The translations under genes and the position numbers were made by a program. A stretch of DNA of 64,000 nucleotides from CAUTUX01 sp963542015 (GTDB lineage Bacteria; Bacillota; Clostridia; Christensenellales; CAG-917). Of the stretch, positions 28,504 to 36,593 are shown piece after piece. Under the pieces are notes generated by a model. That model did not search any database. It was given only the letters and a program-made list of their open reading frames with translations, and was not told the DNA's origin. Each line of letters starts with the position of its first letter. Position 1 is the stretch's first letter. Where the stretch lies: contig CAUTUX010000001.1 in NCBI GenBank assembly GCA_963542015.1, positions 1 to 64,000 on the forward strand. Direction: 5' to 3'.

Positions 28504-28542
28504 ATTACGCACTCCATACTAAGAGCAGGGTGCATTAAAACT

Positions 28543-28666
28543 ATATCTTTCCCATTCTGACTTTACAGGCGGTTGTGGAATCTCACCACATCAACCGTTG
28601 AGACTGTTGGACTTGTCTAGTCAAAGCTAGCATTACCACCGATTAGGAATCCCTACCCAAAGATAT
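28543..28666 (-). ncRNA. FMN riboswitch (RFN element), divergent
   Basis: On the minus strand the aptamer closes with ATATCTTT/AAAGATAT (P1) and shows the RFN landmarks GGTAGGG, CGGTGGTA, GTGGTGAGATTCCAC, AACCGCCTG and AAAGTCAGAATGGGAAAGAT. It differs from the consensus in three places: the P2 loop lacks the TGAAAT nucleotides, CCGACAG is CCGCCTG, and CTGGATG is CAGAATG. Downstream, GCACCC and GGAGTGC can pair and cover the ribU Shine-Dalgarno, suggesting control of translation initiation. Confidence 0.85.
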
Positions 28667-28673
28667 TGTTTAA

Positions 28674-28702
28674 AGTCTACTGTACAAGGTGATAGTTGTC
28701 AA
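28674..28702 (-). promoter_or_regulatory. Promoter of the riboswitch-ribU transcript
   Basis: On the minus strand TTGACA (28702-28697), a 17-base spacer and TAGACT (28679-28674) form a good promoter. Transcription would start just before the riboswitch P1 stem. Confidence 0.78.
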
Positions 28703-28772
28703 TTTGATCTCAAATTAGAGATGATAAAGATAACTTTTCAAAAGATGACATTGATTACAAGCAGATGAATTC

Positions 28773-28859
28773 ATGTAATTTCATGCAAAAATGCAAAATA
28801 ATTTATGTAATTTCATGCAAAAATGCAAAATAATTTATGTAATTCCATGTAAAACAATA
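28773..28859 (+). repeat. 32-base tandem repeat, 2.7 copies
   Basis: Two identical 32-base units start at 28773 and 28805, and a partial, diverged third starts at 28837. Each unit contains ATGTAATTTCATGCAAAAATG. The array lies between the ribU promoter and the promoter of the ATPase gene, ending eight bases before that promoter's -35. It could be an operator array; it has no spacers and is not a CRISPR. Confidence 0.85.
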
Positions 28860-28866
28860 AAAAATC

Positions 28867-28895
28867 TTGAGTGTACCTGATTGCAAACATATAAT
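28867..28895 (+). promoter_or_regulatory. Promoter of the DUF4143-type ATPase gene
   Basis: TTGAGT (28867-28872), a 17-base spacer and TATAAT (28890-28895), directly downstream of the tandem repeats. Confidence 0.72.
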
Positions 28896-28912
28896 TTAAA
28901 TGTAAGGGATTA

Positions 28913-30223
28913 ATGATGCTGAAACGAAAAATATTAGAAGAGTTATTTTCTTGGAAGAAAAATAAAAATAAGAGTGCTTTGCTATTGAGTGGAGCAAGAC
29001 AAGTAGGAAAGACATTTATTGTTAGAGAGTTTGCGAAAAGCTATAAGAGGTTCGTAGAAATAAATTTTGAAAAAGATCCATTTTTTAAATCAGCATTTAT
29101 GACTGGAAGCCTTTCTGCAGATACAATAATAAGAAATATCACAGCCTTATCAAATGTAGGAGAATTTATTCAAGGGGATACCCTTATATTTTTTGATGAA
29201 ATTCAGTCTTGCCCAGAAGCAAGAACGGCAATTAAATTTCTCGTAGAGGATGGAAGATATGATTACATCGAAAGTGGTTCACTTTTAGGTATCAATTATA
29301 GAGAAGTTTCTTCGTACCCTGTTGGATTTGAAGAAAAAATCGAAATGTTCCCATTGGATTTTGAAGAATTTTTGTGGGCACGCAATGTAAGTGAAGATTT
29401 AATAAATCAGCTTCGCAATTGTTTTGATAAGACATTAGAAGTTGATTCATTTATACATTCTCAGATGATGAAATATTTCAGAGAATATTTGGTAGTTGGC
29501 GGAATGCCAGCTGTTGTTTCAATGTTTGTCAATGATTCTGATTTAACAAAAACATTAACTGAACAAAAGAAAATAGTTATAAGTTATCAATATGACATTG
29601 CCAAATATGCAAAGAGACCAGCACTTGTTAGAGGGATGTTTGATGCTATTCCAGAACAACTTAATGATCGATCAAAACGTTTTATATATTCAAAAATTGA
29701 TCAAAATGGAAATGAACGAAAATATGGAGATATCGTTGATTGGTTGTTTGATGCAGGCATAGCGTATCCATGTTATAACATCAGTGCACTTGAGTATCCA
29801 CTAGCGTTTAGAGAAAGACATAATATGTTTAAATTGTATTTATTGGATACAGGATTACTTGCATTTTTATCAAAAAGAAGGATACAGCATGAATTACTTT
29901 TCGGAGATGCTGGTATTAATGAAGGAAGCATAATGGAAAATGCGATTGCTGGAATGCTTGTGAAAAACGGAATAAAGTTAAATTACTATGATCGAAAGAG
30001 TAGGATGGAAATAGATTTTGTTTATGAAGATGGAAATAAAATTTCACTAATAGAAGTTAAATCAGGCAGGGATTATAAAAGACATGCAAGCTTAGATAAT
30101 GCGTCTCTAATATTTGGAAACAATATAAATAAGAAGATAATTTTATATAGTGGGAATATCTTTACGGATGATGCTAGTACGATATATATGCCTTTTTATT
30201 TTGGTATGTTTATCGGTAAATAA
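28913..30223 (+). CDS. AAA_14/DUF4143 ATP-binding protein
   Basis: A 436-residue protein of the family with an N-terminal AAA ATPase and a C-terminal DUF4143 nuclease-like domain. The P-loop is LLSGARQVGKTFIVREFA (near 22-39), the Walker B is LIFFDEIQSCPEA, and the sensor-like YIESGSLLGI follows. The C-terminal part has EIDFVYEDGNKISLIEVKSG, the D...E.K pattern of PD-(D/E)XK-type nucleases. Members are widespread and poorly understood. The gene is monocistronic behind its own promoter and the tandem repeat array. ATG 28913 is followed by a second ATG; TAAGGGA lies upstream. Confidence 0.88.
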   Translation: MMLKRKILEELFSWKKNKNKSALLLSGARQVGKTFIVREFAKSYKRFVEINFEKDPFFKSAFMTGSLSADTIIRNITALSNVGEFIQGDTLIFFDEIQSCPEARTAIKFLVEDGRYDYIESGSLLGINYREVSSYPVGFEEKIEMFPLDFEEFLWARNVSEDLINQLRNCFDKTLEVDSFIHSQMMKYFREYLVVGGMPAVVSMFVNDSDLTKTLTEQKKIVISYQYDIAKYAKRPALVRGMFDAIPEQLNDRSKRFIYSKIDQNGNERKYGDIVDWLFDAGIAYPCYNISALEYPLAFRERHNMFKLYLLDTGLLAFLSKRRIQHELLFGDAGINEGSIMENAIAGMLVKNGIKLNYYDRKSRMEIDFVYEDGNKISLIEVKSGRDYKRHASLDNASLIFGNNINKKIILYSGNIFTDDASTIYMPFYFGMFIGK

Positions 30224-30257
30224 AGGACTACATATGCAATCAAAAAAATAGTCAAAT

Positions 30258-30286
30258 TTGATTTTTCCGATTTATTGCAATATACT
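30258..30286 (+). promoter_or_regulatory. Promoter of the CofE-like gene
   Basis: TTGATT (30258-30263), a 17-base spacer and TATACT (30281-30286), 47 bases before the ATG at 30334. Confidence 0.7.
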
Positions 30287-30333
30287 TTGTTAGTCAAAAA
30301 CATCAGTTAAGATTTTTTGAAAAGAGGTAATAT

Positions 30334-31518
30334 ATGAGTACTGTAGGAACAATATCCAGAGGCATTAAGGCCCCAATAATAAAGTCTGGTGATGATCTAG
30401 CAGAGATTGTCGTAAAAAGTGTACTAGATGCGGCGGCTGACAAAGATACGGGATTTAAAATACAAGATAGAGATGTCATTGCAGTGACAGAAGCTGTTCT
30501 TGCACGCTCACAAGGTAATTATGCAACAGTACAGCAGATTGCAAAAGATGTCAGAGCTAAAATGGGAGAAGGAACTATAGGGCTAATTTTTCCTATACTT
30601 TCAAGAAATAGATTTTCATTGCTGTTGAAGGGAATTCAGGAGGCAGCTGATAAATTGGTTATAATGCTTTCATATCCAAGTGATGAAGTTGGGAACCATT
30701 TAATGAGCGTTGATGAGTTAGATAGGAATAAAGTTAATCCATATAAAGATGTTTTTACAGAAGACAAATTATATAAAAAATTCAAAGATATAAGACATCC
30801 ATTTACTGGCATAGATTATGTAAAGTACTACAAAGAGATATGTGGAGACAAAGCAACAATCATTCTATCAAATAATCCTAAAACAATTTTGAAGTATACA
30901 AAGAAAGTAATAAATGCCGACATACATACGAGAAAAAGAACAAAGAGAATTCTTGAAGAAGCAGGTGCAAAGACAGTTCTTTCATTAGACGACATAATGA
31001 CTTCATCTGTAGATGGCAGTGGATACAATAAAGAGTATGGATTGTTAGGATCAAATCTTTCAACAACAGATACTGTTAAGTTGTTTCCAAGAGATTGCCA
31101 GGATTTTGTTGAAAAAGTTCAAAAGATGATGTTTGAAAAAACGAAAAAGCAAGTTGAAGTAATGGTATATGGTGATGGAGCATTTAAGGATCCAGTAGGG
31201 AAAATTTGGGAACTTGCAGATCCTGTTGTATCTCCTGGATATACAGACGGACTTGAGGGCACACCAAATGAGCTTAAATTAAAATATCTTGCGGATAATC
31301 AATTTGCAGATCTCAAAGGTGACGAAGTAAAAAAACAGATTATAGATGCAATAAAGAAAAAAGATAAGGATTTGAAAGCAAACATGGCATCGCAAGGAAC
31401 AACACCAAGAAGATTAACAGACTTACTTGGTTCATTATCTGACTTAACATCTGGAAGTGGGGATAAAGGTACACCAATTGTGTATATACAAAACTATTTC
31501 TCCAATTATGCAGATTAA
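30334..31518 (+). CDS. Coenzyme F420-0:L-glutamate ligase (CofE)-like protein
   Basis: A 394-residue protein. Residues ~12-250 resemble the F420_ligase domain (IQDRDVIAVTEAVLARSQGN near the N-terminus, later VMVYGDGAFKDPVGKIWELADP). True CofE adds glutamate to F420-0 in archaea and actinobacteria. The C-terminal ~100 residues, with GTPRRLTDLLGSLSDL-like sequence, lie outside the catalytic core. Such homologues occur in many Clostridia that are not known to make F420, so the reaction here is unknown; another carboxylate-amine ligation is a guess. AAGAGGT precedes the ATG. It stands alone between its own promoter and the tmRNA gene. Confidence 0.75.
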   Translation: MSTVGTISRGIKAPIIKSGDDLAEIVVKSVLDAAADKDTGFKIQDRDVIAVTEAVLARSQGNYATVQQIAKDVRAKMGEGTIGLIFPILSRNRFSLLLKGIQEAADKLVIMLSYPSDEVGNHLMSVDELDRNKVNPYKDVFTEDKLYKKFKDIRHPFTGIDYVKYYKEICGDKATIILSNNPKTILKYTKKVINADIHTRKRTKRILEEAGAKTVLSLDDIMTSSVDGSGYNKEYGLLGSNLSTTDTVKLFPRDCQDFVEKVQKMMFEKTKKQVEVMVYGDGAFKDPVGKIWELADPVVSPGYTDGLEGTPNELKLKYLADNQFADLKGDEVKKQIIDAIKKKDKDLKANMASQGTTPRRLTDLLGSLSDLTSGSGDKGTPIVYIQNYFSNYAD

Positions 31519-31607
31519 ACGGGTTAGAATAACTGTTTTTATTGAATGTATTTGCGTTGCATGACTAAACTAACTTTTTAATGTAATTTCAATGTACCAA
31601 TTCATGT

Positions 31608-31965
31608 GGGGATGTATAAGATTCGACAGGTGATTTTTGGTAGCATAAGCATGTAGTAGGCTCGTCTACTTAAAAACGGAACTTGCAAAATAAATGCAAA
31701 AAATGATATGGGCTCACAAGAGCTCGCTTTAGCAGCATAATTTAATTGTTGCCGTCAGCCTCGATAGCTGTCGATCGACAAGCTGATGTCATAGCAGACA
31801 GAGAAGATATTTAGAACGCCTAGGCTAAGTATCGTTATTATAGGCTCATCAAAGTTCTATGTGTGTATGTCATGGTTCTGAGAAAAATTGATACATACAA
31901 TAAACATGTAGAAAGTGCTATGATGGGTTACTTGGACCAGGGTGCAATTCCCTGCTTCTCCACCA
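31608..31965 (+). ncRNA. ssrA: Transfer-messenger RNA (tmRNA)
   Basis: The 5' end GGGGATGTATAAGATTCGAC and the 3' end CAGGGTGCAATTCCCTG-CTTCTCC-ACCA form the tRNA-like domain; the acceptor arms GGGGATG and CTTCTCC pair apart from one T-T mismatch. The tag frame resumes at GCA 31696 and reads AKNDMGSQELALAA before TAA (31738-31740). The ALAA end is the usual protease signal. A second CCA follows the first ACCA directly, so processing sets the exact end. The RNA rescues stalled ribosomes with SmpB, which is not in the window. Confidence 0.95.
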
Positions 31966-32131
31966 CCAAAAGATCCAGGACAGTTACAGTTAATTTGTTT
32001 AAAATGTTATAATTATCAAGAATTATGAATGTTGTAGATATAAATAAAACTACAAAAGAAATATTGTTGGCTAGGGCGTTGAATGTGCTGGTGTTGAATA
32101 CAAAAAGTCTTCAAAATTCAAGGATAAAATA

Positions 32132-32548
32132 TTGAAGCCAGTTTGTGTATTTGCCAATAACATAATGAGAAATGAAATAAATTTTCTTTTTGGGGGAGTT
32201 TCTGAAGATAGTTCTGAATTAGGAGGAGTTATTCCAGATAGGGTTATGCAGAATGCTAGTAACATAACTACCATAGAAAATAGTTCAGACTACCAGAGAA
32301 AAGTTGAAAAACTACCAGAGAAACAAGAAAAACTACCAGAGAAATCGGGCAATACTACCAGAGAAACAGTAAAAGAAGAGATTATAAGGTTAATAAAAGA
32401 ATATCCAGAGATAACGGCAAAAGAGATGGCAATACAGTTACATGTAACTGAAGAGGGAATAAGGTTTCATATTAAAAATATGAAGAAGGAAGGAATATTA
32501 AAAAGAATTGGATCCACAAAAAAGGGAGAGTGGGAAATTTTAAAATAA
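32132..32548 (+). pseudogene. Remnant of an ATP-binding/AlbA-type protein: C-terminal winged helix
   Basis: The frame opens only at a TTG (32132) or an internal ATG (32165), without a Shine-Dalgarno, and encodes at most 138 residues. The last ~60 residues (ETVKEEIIRLIKEYPEITAKE, then EEGIRFHIKNMKKEG) form a winged helix-turn-helix typical of the C-terminus of AlbA_2/Schlafen-like or Fic-associated regulators of 400-500 residues. Before it lies a low-complexity stretch of four short DNA repeats. The preceding frame (ATG 32026, 36 codons) ends in TGA just after 32132 and shows no family. I read it as the 3' remnant of a larger gene beside the tmRNA, a common integration site; a small regulator is the alternative. 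Confidence 0.55.
32289..32366 (+). repeat. Four ACTACCAGAGAAA repeats read in three frames
   Basis: Copies start at 32289, 32311, 32332 and 32354 (22, 21 and 22 bases apart). They translate as YQRK, LPEK, LPEK and TTRE, so similarity is at DNA level and not protein level. Confidence 0.85.
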
Positions 32549-32564
32549 AACTAAATGGAGAAAT

Positions 32565-32927
32565 ATGAAGAAACAGATAAATAAAATAATAATAGGATTT
32601 TTATGGATAATATTAGCCATAATAATGAGTGTATTTGTGGGACAGTATCACAAGACAGCAAATGCAAGCGAACATAATAAGCAGATTGAAGCAAGTGGAG
32701 TTTTAGCGAAGAGAACAATAAGTCCTAAAGATCAGAAAGTATTTGGAATAGTAGGTGGTGTAATCCTCGGACTGAGTGTTGTGCCAGCAATAGGAATGTT
32801 TTTCGTTACGAAACGAAAAAATAAAAAGATGGAAGAGGCAAAGAAAAAACTTGCTGAAATAGAAGCAACAAAAGCAAAGAATAAAACGAACGAAGAAAAT
32901 AAGAATGAAACAAATAGAAACACTTAA
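32565..32927 (+). CDS. Small membrane protein of unknown function
   Basis: A 120-residue protein with two hydrophobic segments (about residues 8-26 and 59-80) separated by a ~30-residue polar loop. The C-terminal ~40 residues are very rich in Lys, Glu and Asn (KMEEAKKKLAEIEATKAK) and probably form a cytoplasmic coiled helix. The first segment could also be an uncleaved signal peptide. I recognise no family. It lies 16 bases after the HTH remnant with GGAG before its ATG, and ends in a shared terminator. Confidence 0.65.
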   Translation: MKKQINKIIIGFLWIILAIIMSVFVGQYHKTANASEHNKQIEASGVLAKRTISPKDQKVFGIVGGVILGLSVVPAIGMFFVTKRKNKKMEEAKKKLAEIEATKAKNKTNEENKNETNRNT

Positions 32928-32940
32928 AAAAGTGTTTTTA
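32918..32940. terminator. Terminator between convergent genes
   Basis: AAACACTT (32918-32925) and AAGTGTTT (32930-32937) around AAAA, followed by TTATTTTT on the plus strand. On the minus strand the stem is followed by CTATTTG, so termination of the alcohol dehydrogenase transcript there is less certain. Confidence 0.75.
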
Positions 32941-32944
32941 TTTT

Positions 32945-34153
32945 TCACATAATAATTCTATAAATTTTTTCTATTTCCTTTTTACCCCAAATTACAGGAA
33001 CAGGGTATAACGGATTACCTTCAGCCAGAGCACGCTTTACCATTAAAGGTATATCTTCTTCTTTAATGGTATATTTGCCTTGAATCTTTTCTGGGATATC
33101 CATTGAAGCATTAAGGTCACGAATTGCTTGAATAAATTTTTCAGCTTTTTCATGTATATTAGCCCCAGTTATTCCTACAGCATCTGCGAGTTGTGAAAGT
33201 TTCTTATGAGCCTTTTTGCCATATTCTTTAAGCACATGAGGTAAGATTACAGCATTTGCCAATCCGTGTGGAACTCCGTAGAATCCACCGAGCGTATGTG
33301 CTACTGCATGTACATATCCAACATATGCACGAGTAAATGCCATGCCTGCGAGTAGGGAAGCTTTTTGCATCATATTTCTGGCTTCTTTATCATCACCTTT
33401 GTCATAGGCTCTCTTTAAATATTTGAAAATCAACTGAGTCGCTTCAATTGCATATTTCTTTGTAGCTTTAGTATTCTCACTTCCTATGTAAGCCTCAACA
33501 GCATGAGTTAAAGCATCCATACCTGTTGTAGAGGTTATAGGTTTAGGGAGACCAATCGTCAATAAAGGATCCATAACGGCATAAGCAGGAATCAAATGTG
33601 GATCGTTAATTGGATATTTTTCATGTGTTTCTGGATTGGATATAACGGCAGCTAAAGTAGCTTCAGAACCAGTGCCAGAAGTTGTTGGGATTGCGACTAA
33701 AGGTGGTAATTTTTTACCAACTTTAAGGATACCTTTCATTTTGTTAATAGGTTGTTTTGGTTTTACAGCTCTCGCCGCAATAATTTTTGCACAGTCCATA
33801 ACTGAACCGCCACCGAGAGCAATAATGTGATCACATCCTTCTTTTTTATAAATTGCCAAACCATCTTCAACATTTGTAATTGTAGGATTTGGGACTACCT
33901 TATCAAACAATATAGCTTTGATACCTTCCTTTTTCATGCCTTCTAGTAAAGGTTCAACAAGACCTAATTTAACTAACATTTCATCACTAACAACAAGACC
34001 ACTTTTCCAGCCTTTTTCTTTAATGAACTTTGGTAGGTCGGCAAGGCTACCTTCTCCAGAAAGTTGTTCTGGTACACGCCATGGCAATAAAAATGAAGCC
34101 ATGTACATTATTCTTTGATAACATCTACAATAACACTTTGAAAAACAGTTCAT
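32945..34153 (-). CDS. Iron-containing alcohol dehydrogenase
   Basis: A 402-residue group III (iron-dependent) alcohol dehydrogenase, interconverting an alcohol and aldehyde with NAD(P)H. Conserved parts: GGGSVMDCAK (nucleotide binding), IPTTSGTGSEAT, GMDALTHAVEAYIG and the metal-binding region HAVAHTLGGFYGVPHGLANA. ATG 34153 is chosen because GGGGGA lies just upstream; a longer frame to 34261 would add a hydrophobic, unlikely N-terminus. The first ~20 residues (NCFSKCYCRCYQRIMYM) are unusually Cys-rich before the family start at ASFLLPWRVPE. The substrate is unknown. It is divergent from the LMW phosphatase gene. Confidence 0.9.
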   Translation of the reverse strand: MNCFSKCYCRCYQRIMYMASFLLPWRVPEQLSGEGSLADLPKFIKEKGWKSGLVVSDEMLVKLGLVEPLLEGMKKEGIKAILFDKVVPNPTITNVEDGLAIYKKEGCDHIIALGGGSVMDCAKIIAARAVKPKQPINKMKGILKVGKKLPPLVAIPTTSGTGSEATLAAVISNPETHEKYPINDPHLIPAYAVMDPLLTIGLPKPITSTTGMDALTHAVEAYIGSENTKATKKYAIEATQLIFKYLKRAYDKGDDKEARNMMQKASLLAGMAFTRAYVGYVHAVAHTLGGFYGVPHGLANAVILPHVLKEYGKKAHKKLSQLADAVGITGANIHEKAEKFIQAIRDLNASMDIPEKIQGKYTIKEEDIPLMVKRALAEGNPLYPVPVIWGKKEIEKIYRIIM

Positions 34154-34184
34154 AATTCCCCCATATAAATAAAAGTACACATCA

Positions 34185-34213
34185 ATTTTAACACTAATAT
34201 TTTTGACATACAA
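34185..34213 (-). promoter_or_regulatory. Promoter of the iron alcohol dehydrogenase
   Basis: On the minus strand TTGTAT (34213-34208), a 17-base spacer and TAAAAT (34190-34185), about 30 bases before the ATG at 34153. This also supports the shorter start, since the longer frame would begin upstream of the promoter. Confidence 0.68.
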
Positions 34214-34301
34214 TATGAGAAAGGGGGTACATCCTATAAAAAAACGATACAATATGCACAATTTAGTAGGCAGAAGTTTTAAAGATATTTCAATAGGGAT
34301 T

Positions 34302-34310
34302 TGATATAAT
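34302..34310 (+). promoter_or_regulatory. Extended -10 promoter of the LMW phosphatase gene, leaderless arrangement
   Basis: TGATATAAT is an extended -10 element (TG at 34302-34303, TATAAT at 34305-34310). Only TAAAAC separates it from the ATG at 34317, so the transcript should begin at or next to the start codon. No -35 box is evident. Confidence 0.65.
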
Positions 34311-34316
34311 TAAAAC

Positions 34317-34775
34317 ATGAAAATTGCTTTTATATGTCTCGGGAATATATGCAGATCACCAATGGCAGAATTTGTCATGAAAGACTTATTAGCAAAATCC
34401 AGAAACAAGAAAATGAATGAAGTTGAAGTACATTCATTTGGGACATCTGACTGTAATCATGGGTATGGGATATATCCAGCAGCAAGGAATATGCTTGATA
34501 AACAAGGGATACCTTATGGTAAGCATTTTGCGAAAGGATTAAGTAAAGATCAATATGATAACTTTGATTATTTTCTATGCATGGATTCGGAAAATGTAGA
34601 AGATACCTATCGTATATTGGGACATAAAGATAAAGTATATAGATTGTTGGATTATACAGATACACCAGGAGATGTAGCCGACCCTTGGTATACGGGAGAT
34701 TTCAATTTAGCATATGAAGATATAAAAAAAGGATGTGAAGCATTTTTAAATAAAAAACTTAAAGTGAGGGAATAA
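34317..34775 (+). CDS. Low-molecular-weight protein-tyrosine phosphatase
   Basis: A 152-residue phosphatase that removes phosphate from tyrosine (or arginine) residues through a cysteinyl-phosphate. The catalytic loop CLGNICRS has Cys7 and Arg13, and the general-acid loop VADPWYTG holds the Asp. The mid-region GISARNMLDKQG-like phrase (YPAARNMLDKQGI) is typical. No partner kinase is nearby. The gene probably lacks a leader and Shine-Dalgarno. Its stop overlaps the next start (TAATG). Confidence 0.93.
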   Translation: MKIAFICLGNICRSPMAEFVMKDLLAKSRNKKMNEVEVHSFGTSDCNHGYGIYPAARNMLDKQGIPYGKHFAKGLSKDQYDNFDYFLCMDSENVEDTYRILGHKDKVYRLLDYTDTPGDVADPWYTGDFNLAYEDIKKGCEAFLNKKLKVRE

Positions 34776-36427
34776 TGAAAGTTGTAATAGTAGGGGGAGT
34801 CGCTGGTGGAGCTACAGCAGCAGCAAGGTTGAGAAGACTGGATGAAAAGATGGATATAGTAATGGTTGAGAGAGGAGAATATATTTCCTTTGCGAACTGT
34901 GGGTTGCCATATTTTATCGGCGGAGTAATAAAGGACAAAAGAGAACTCACTCTACAAACCAAGTCATCATTCTATAAACGCTATCGTATAGATGTTAAAA
35001 ACAATTCTGAGGTAACGGAAATAGACACGGCAAAAAAGAGAGTAAAAATTGTAGATGCATCTGGTGAGTCATATGAATCATATGACAAGTTGATTCTTTC
35101 GCCAGGAGCCAAGCCAAGAGATATAGGAATTAAAAAAGAAAAAGGAATATTCTCTGTTAGAAACATTCCAGACACATATGGGATAGATGAATACATAAAA
35201 GAGAATGAATGTAAAAGTGCAGTTGTTCTGGGCTGTGGATTCATAGGACTTGAAATGGCAGATAATTTAAAAAAGCGAGGGTTATCTGTGACCTTAATAG
35301 ATGCTGCAGAAAAAATACTTCCAGCCTCAGACATTGAAGGTACAACTGAACTTCTTAACTATATAGAAAAAGCAGCCCGTATAGATGTTCACCTTGGCGA
35401 AAAGGTAACAGAGGTAAAGAAGGATAAAGATGGCAAGTTTGTAGTTCGTACCGACAAAAGAGAACAACATACGGATATTCTTATACTAGCAGCTGGCGTA
35501 GTTCCTGACACAGATGTTGTAGTTAAGTCTGGAATAAAATGTACAGACAAAGGAGCAATAATTGTAGATGACTATATGCAGACAAGTGACAGCAATGTTT
35601 ATGCAGTAGGAGACGCTGTTGAAATTAAAAATATTGTTTCAGATAGGCGTGGAGTATCCCCTTTTGCGAGTTCGGCAAATAAACAAGCAAGAATTGTTGC
35701 AAATAATATATGCGGTATGAAAGAAACATATCAAGGAACAGAAGGAACGAACATTCTCAAATTTGAAAAAAAAGCTCTTGCCTCTACTGGCATATCAGAA
35801 CAGACTGCAAAAATGCTTGGTTTGAATTATGAAAAATCATTTACATATTCAGCATCAAATGCGACATATTATCCAAATGCTGAAATGATGTCTATCAAAC
35901 TAATATTCGATAAAGAAGACGGTAAAATATATGGAGCACAAGTATTTGGTGGGAAAGGTGTAGATAAGAGATGCGACGATATTGCCGTGGCAATTAAGGC
36001 TGGAATGACAGTAAAAGATTTAACTCAGATTGATTTTGCATATGCACCACCATTTTCATCGGCTAAAGATCCAGTAAATGTTGCTGGTCTTGTTGCGGAT
36101 AATATTGTGAAGGGACAAGTAAAAGTTTGGCATTGGAGCGACTACGCAAAATTGTCTGAGAGAGATGATGTATCATTCCTTGATGTTAGGGAAGCAGTTG
36201 AGTGTTATTCTATGTTTGATAAGGCAAAACGCATATCACTTAAAGACTTAAGAGAGAATTTAAACCAGCTGGATAAGAGTAAAAAAATATATGTAAACTG
36301 TGAGACAGGAATGAGATCATATATTGCATGTCAGATTCTTAAGGCAAACGGTTTTGATGCATACAATCTAAGTGGAGGTCATAGGTTATATAGGGCACTC
36401 GTTGAAGGAGAATGTGTTGATGCATAA
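34775..36427 (+). CDS. CoA-disulfide reductase-like FAD oxidoreductase fused to rhodanese
   Basis: A 550-residue flavoprotein of the CoADR-rhodanese family. The FAD motif VVIVGGVAGGATAAARLRRL opens the protein; the redox Cys42 is in SFANCGLPYF; the NAD-binding AVVLGCGFIGLEMAD and the second FAD motif YAVGDAVE follow. From about residue 450 is a rhodanese domain with Cys509 in VNCETGMRS and SGGHRLYRAL at the end. Relatives reduce CoA disulfide, persulfides or polysulfide with NAD(P)H; a part in thiol or sulfur redox balance is likely. It overlaps the phosphatase stop by one base and the next small frame by eight. Confidence 0.9.
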   Translation: MKVVIVGGVAGGATAAARLRRLDEKMDIVMVERGEYISFANCGLPYFIGGVIKDKRELTLQTKSSFYKRYRIDVKNNSEVTEIDTAKKRVKIVDASGESYESYDKLILSPGAKPRDIGIKKEKGIFSVRNIPDTYGIDEYIKENECKSAVVLGCGFIGLEMADNLKKRGLSVTLIDAAEKILPASDIEGTTELLNYIEKAARIDVHLGEKVTEVKKDKDGKFVVRTDKREQHTDILILAAGVVPDTDVVVKSGIKCTDKGAIIVDDYMQTSDSNVYAVGDAVEIKNIVSDRRGVSPFASSANKQARIVANNICGMKETYQGTEGTNILKFEKKALASTGISEQTAKMLGLNYEKSFTYSASNATYYPNAEMMSIKLIFDKEDGKIYGAQVFGGKGVDKRCDDIAVAIKAGMTVKDLTQIDFAYAPPFSSAKDPVNVAGLVADNIVKGQVKVWHWSDYAKLSERDDVSFLDVREAVECYSMFDKAKRISLKDLRENLNQLDKSKKIYVNCETGMRSYIACQILKANGFDAYNLSGGHRLYRALVEGECVDA

Positions 36428-36593
36428 AATAAGATTTAATGATAAAGAATTCAATAATACCAAAGAGGCACTTAACGAAGTTGTTTTTGAACATTATCCA
36501 ATAGAGATAGAAAATGGTTTTGAAAAAAAACTTTGTGAGTCATATTCTGAAGCGGAGGATTTTATATTAAAAAATGATAGTAATACTAAATAG
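36420..36593 (+). CDS. Small conserved-context protein, 57 residues, unknown
   Basis: A short frame (MHKIRFNDKEFNNTKEAL at the start) beginning inside the CoA-disulfide reductase stop region (ATGCATAA) and overlapping the aroF start by 20 bases. It is soluble, acidic and has no recognised domain. Overlap with both neighbours suggests that it is translated and couples aroF to the upstream genes. A GAAGGAG lies six bases before the ATG. A longer in-frame start at 36372 would lie deep in the previous gene and is less likely. Confidence 0.6.
   Translation: MHKIRFNDKEFNNTKEALNEVVFEHYPIEIENGFEKKLCESYSEAEDFILKNDSNTK

Noticed and set aside
28773..28859. Possible CRISPR array
   Set aside because: The 32-base units abut with no unique spacers, only 2.7 copies exist, and no cas genes are in the window.
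32945..34261. Longer alcohol dehydrogenase start at 34261
   Set aside because: It would add a hydrophobic, Cys-rich stretch and begin upstream of the predicted promoter; ATG 34153 has GGGGGA.
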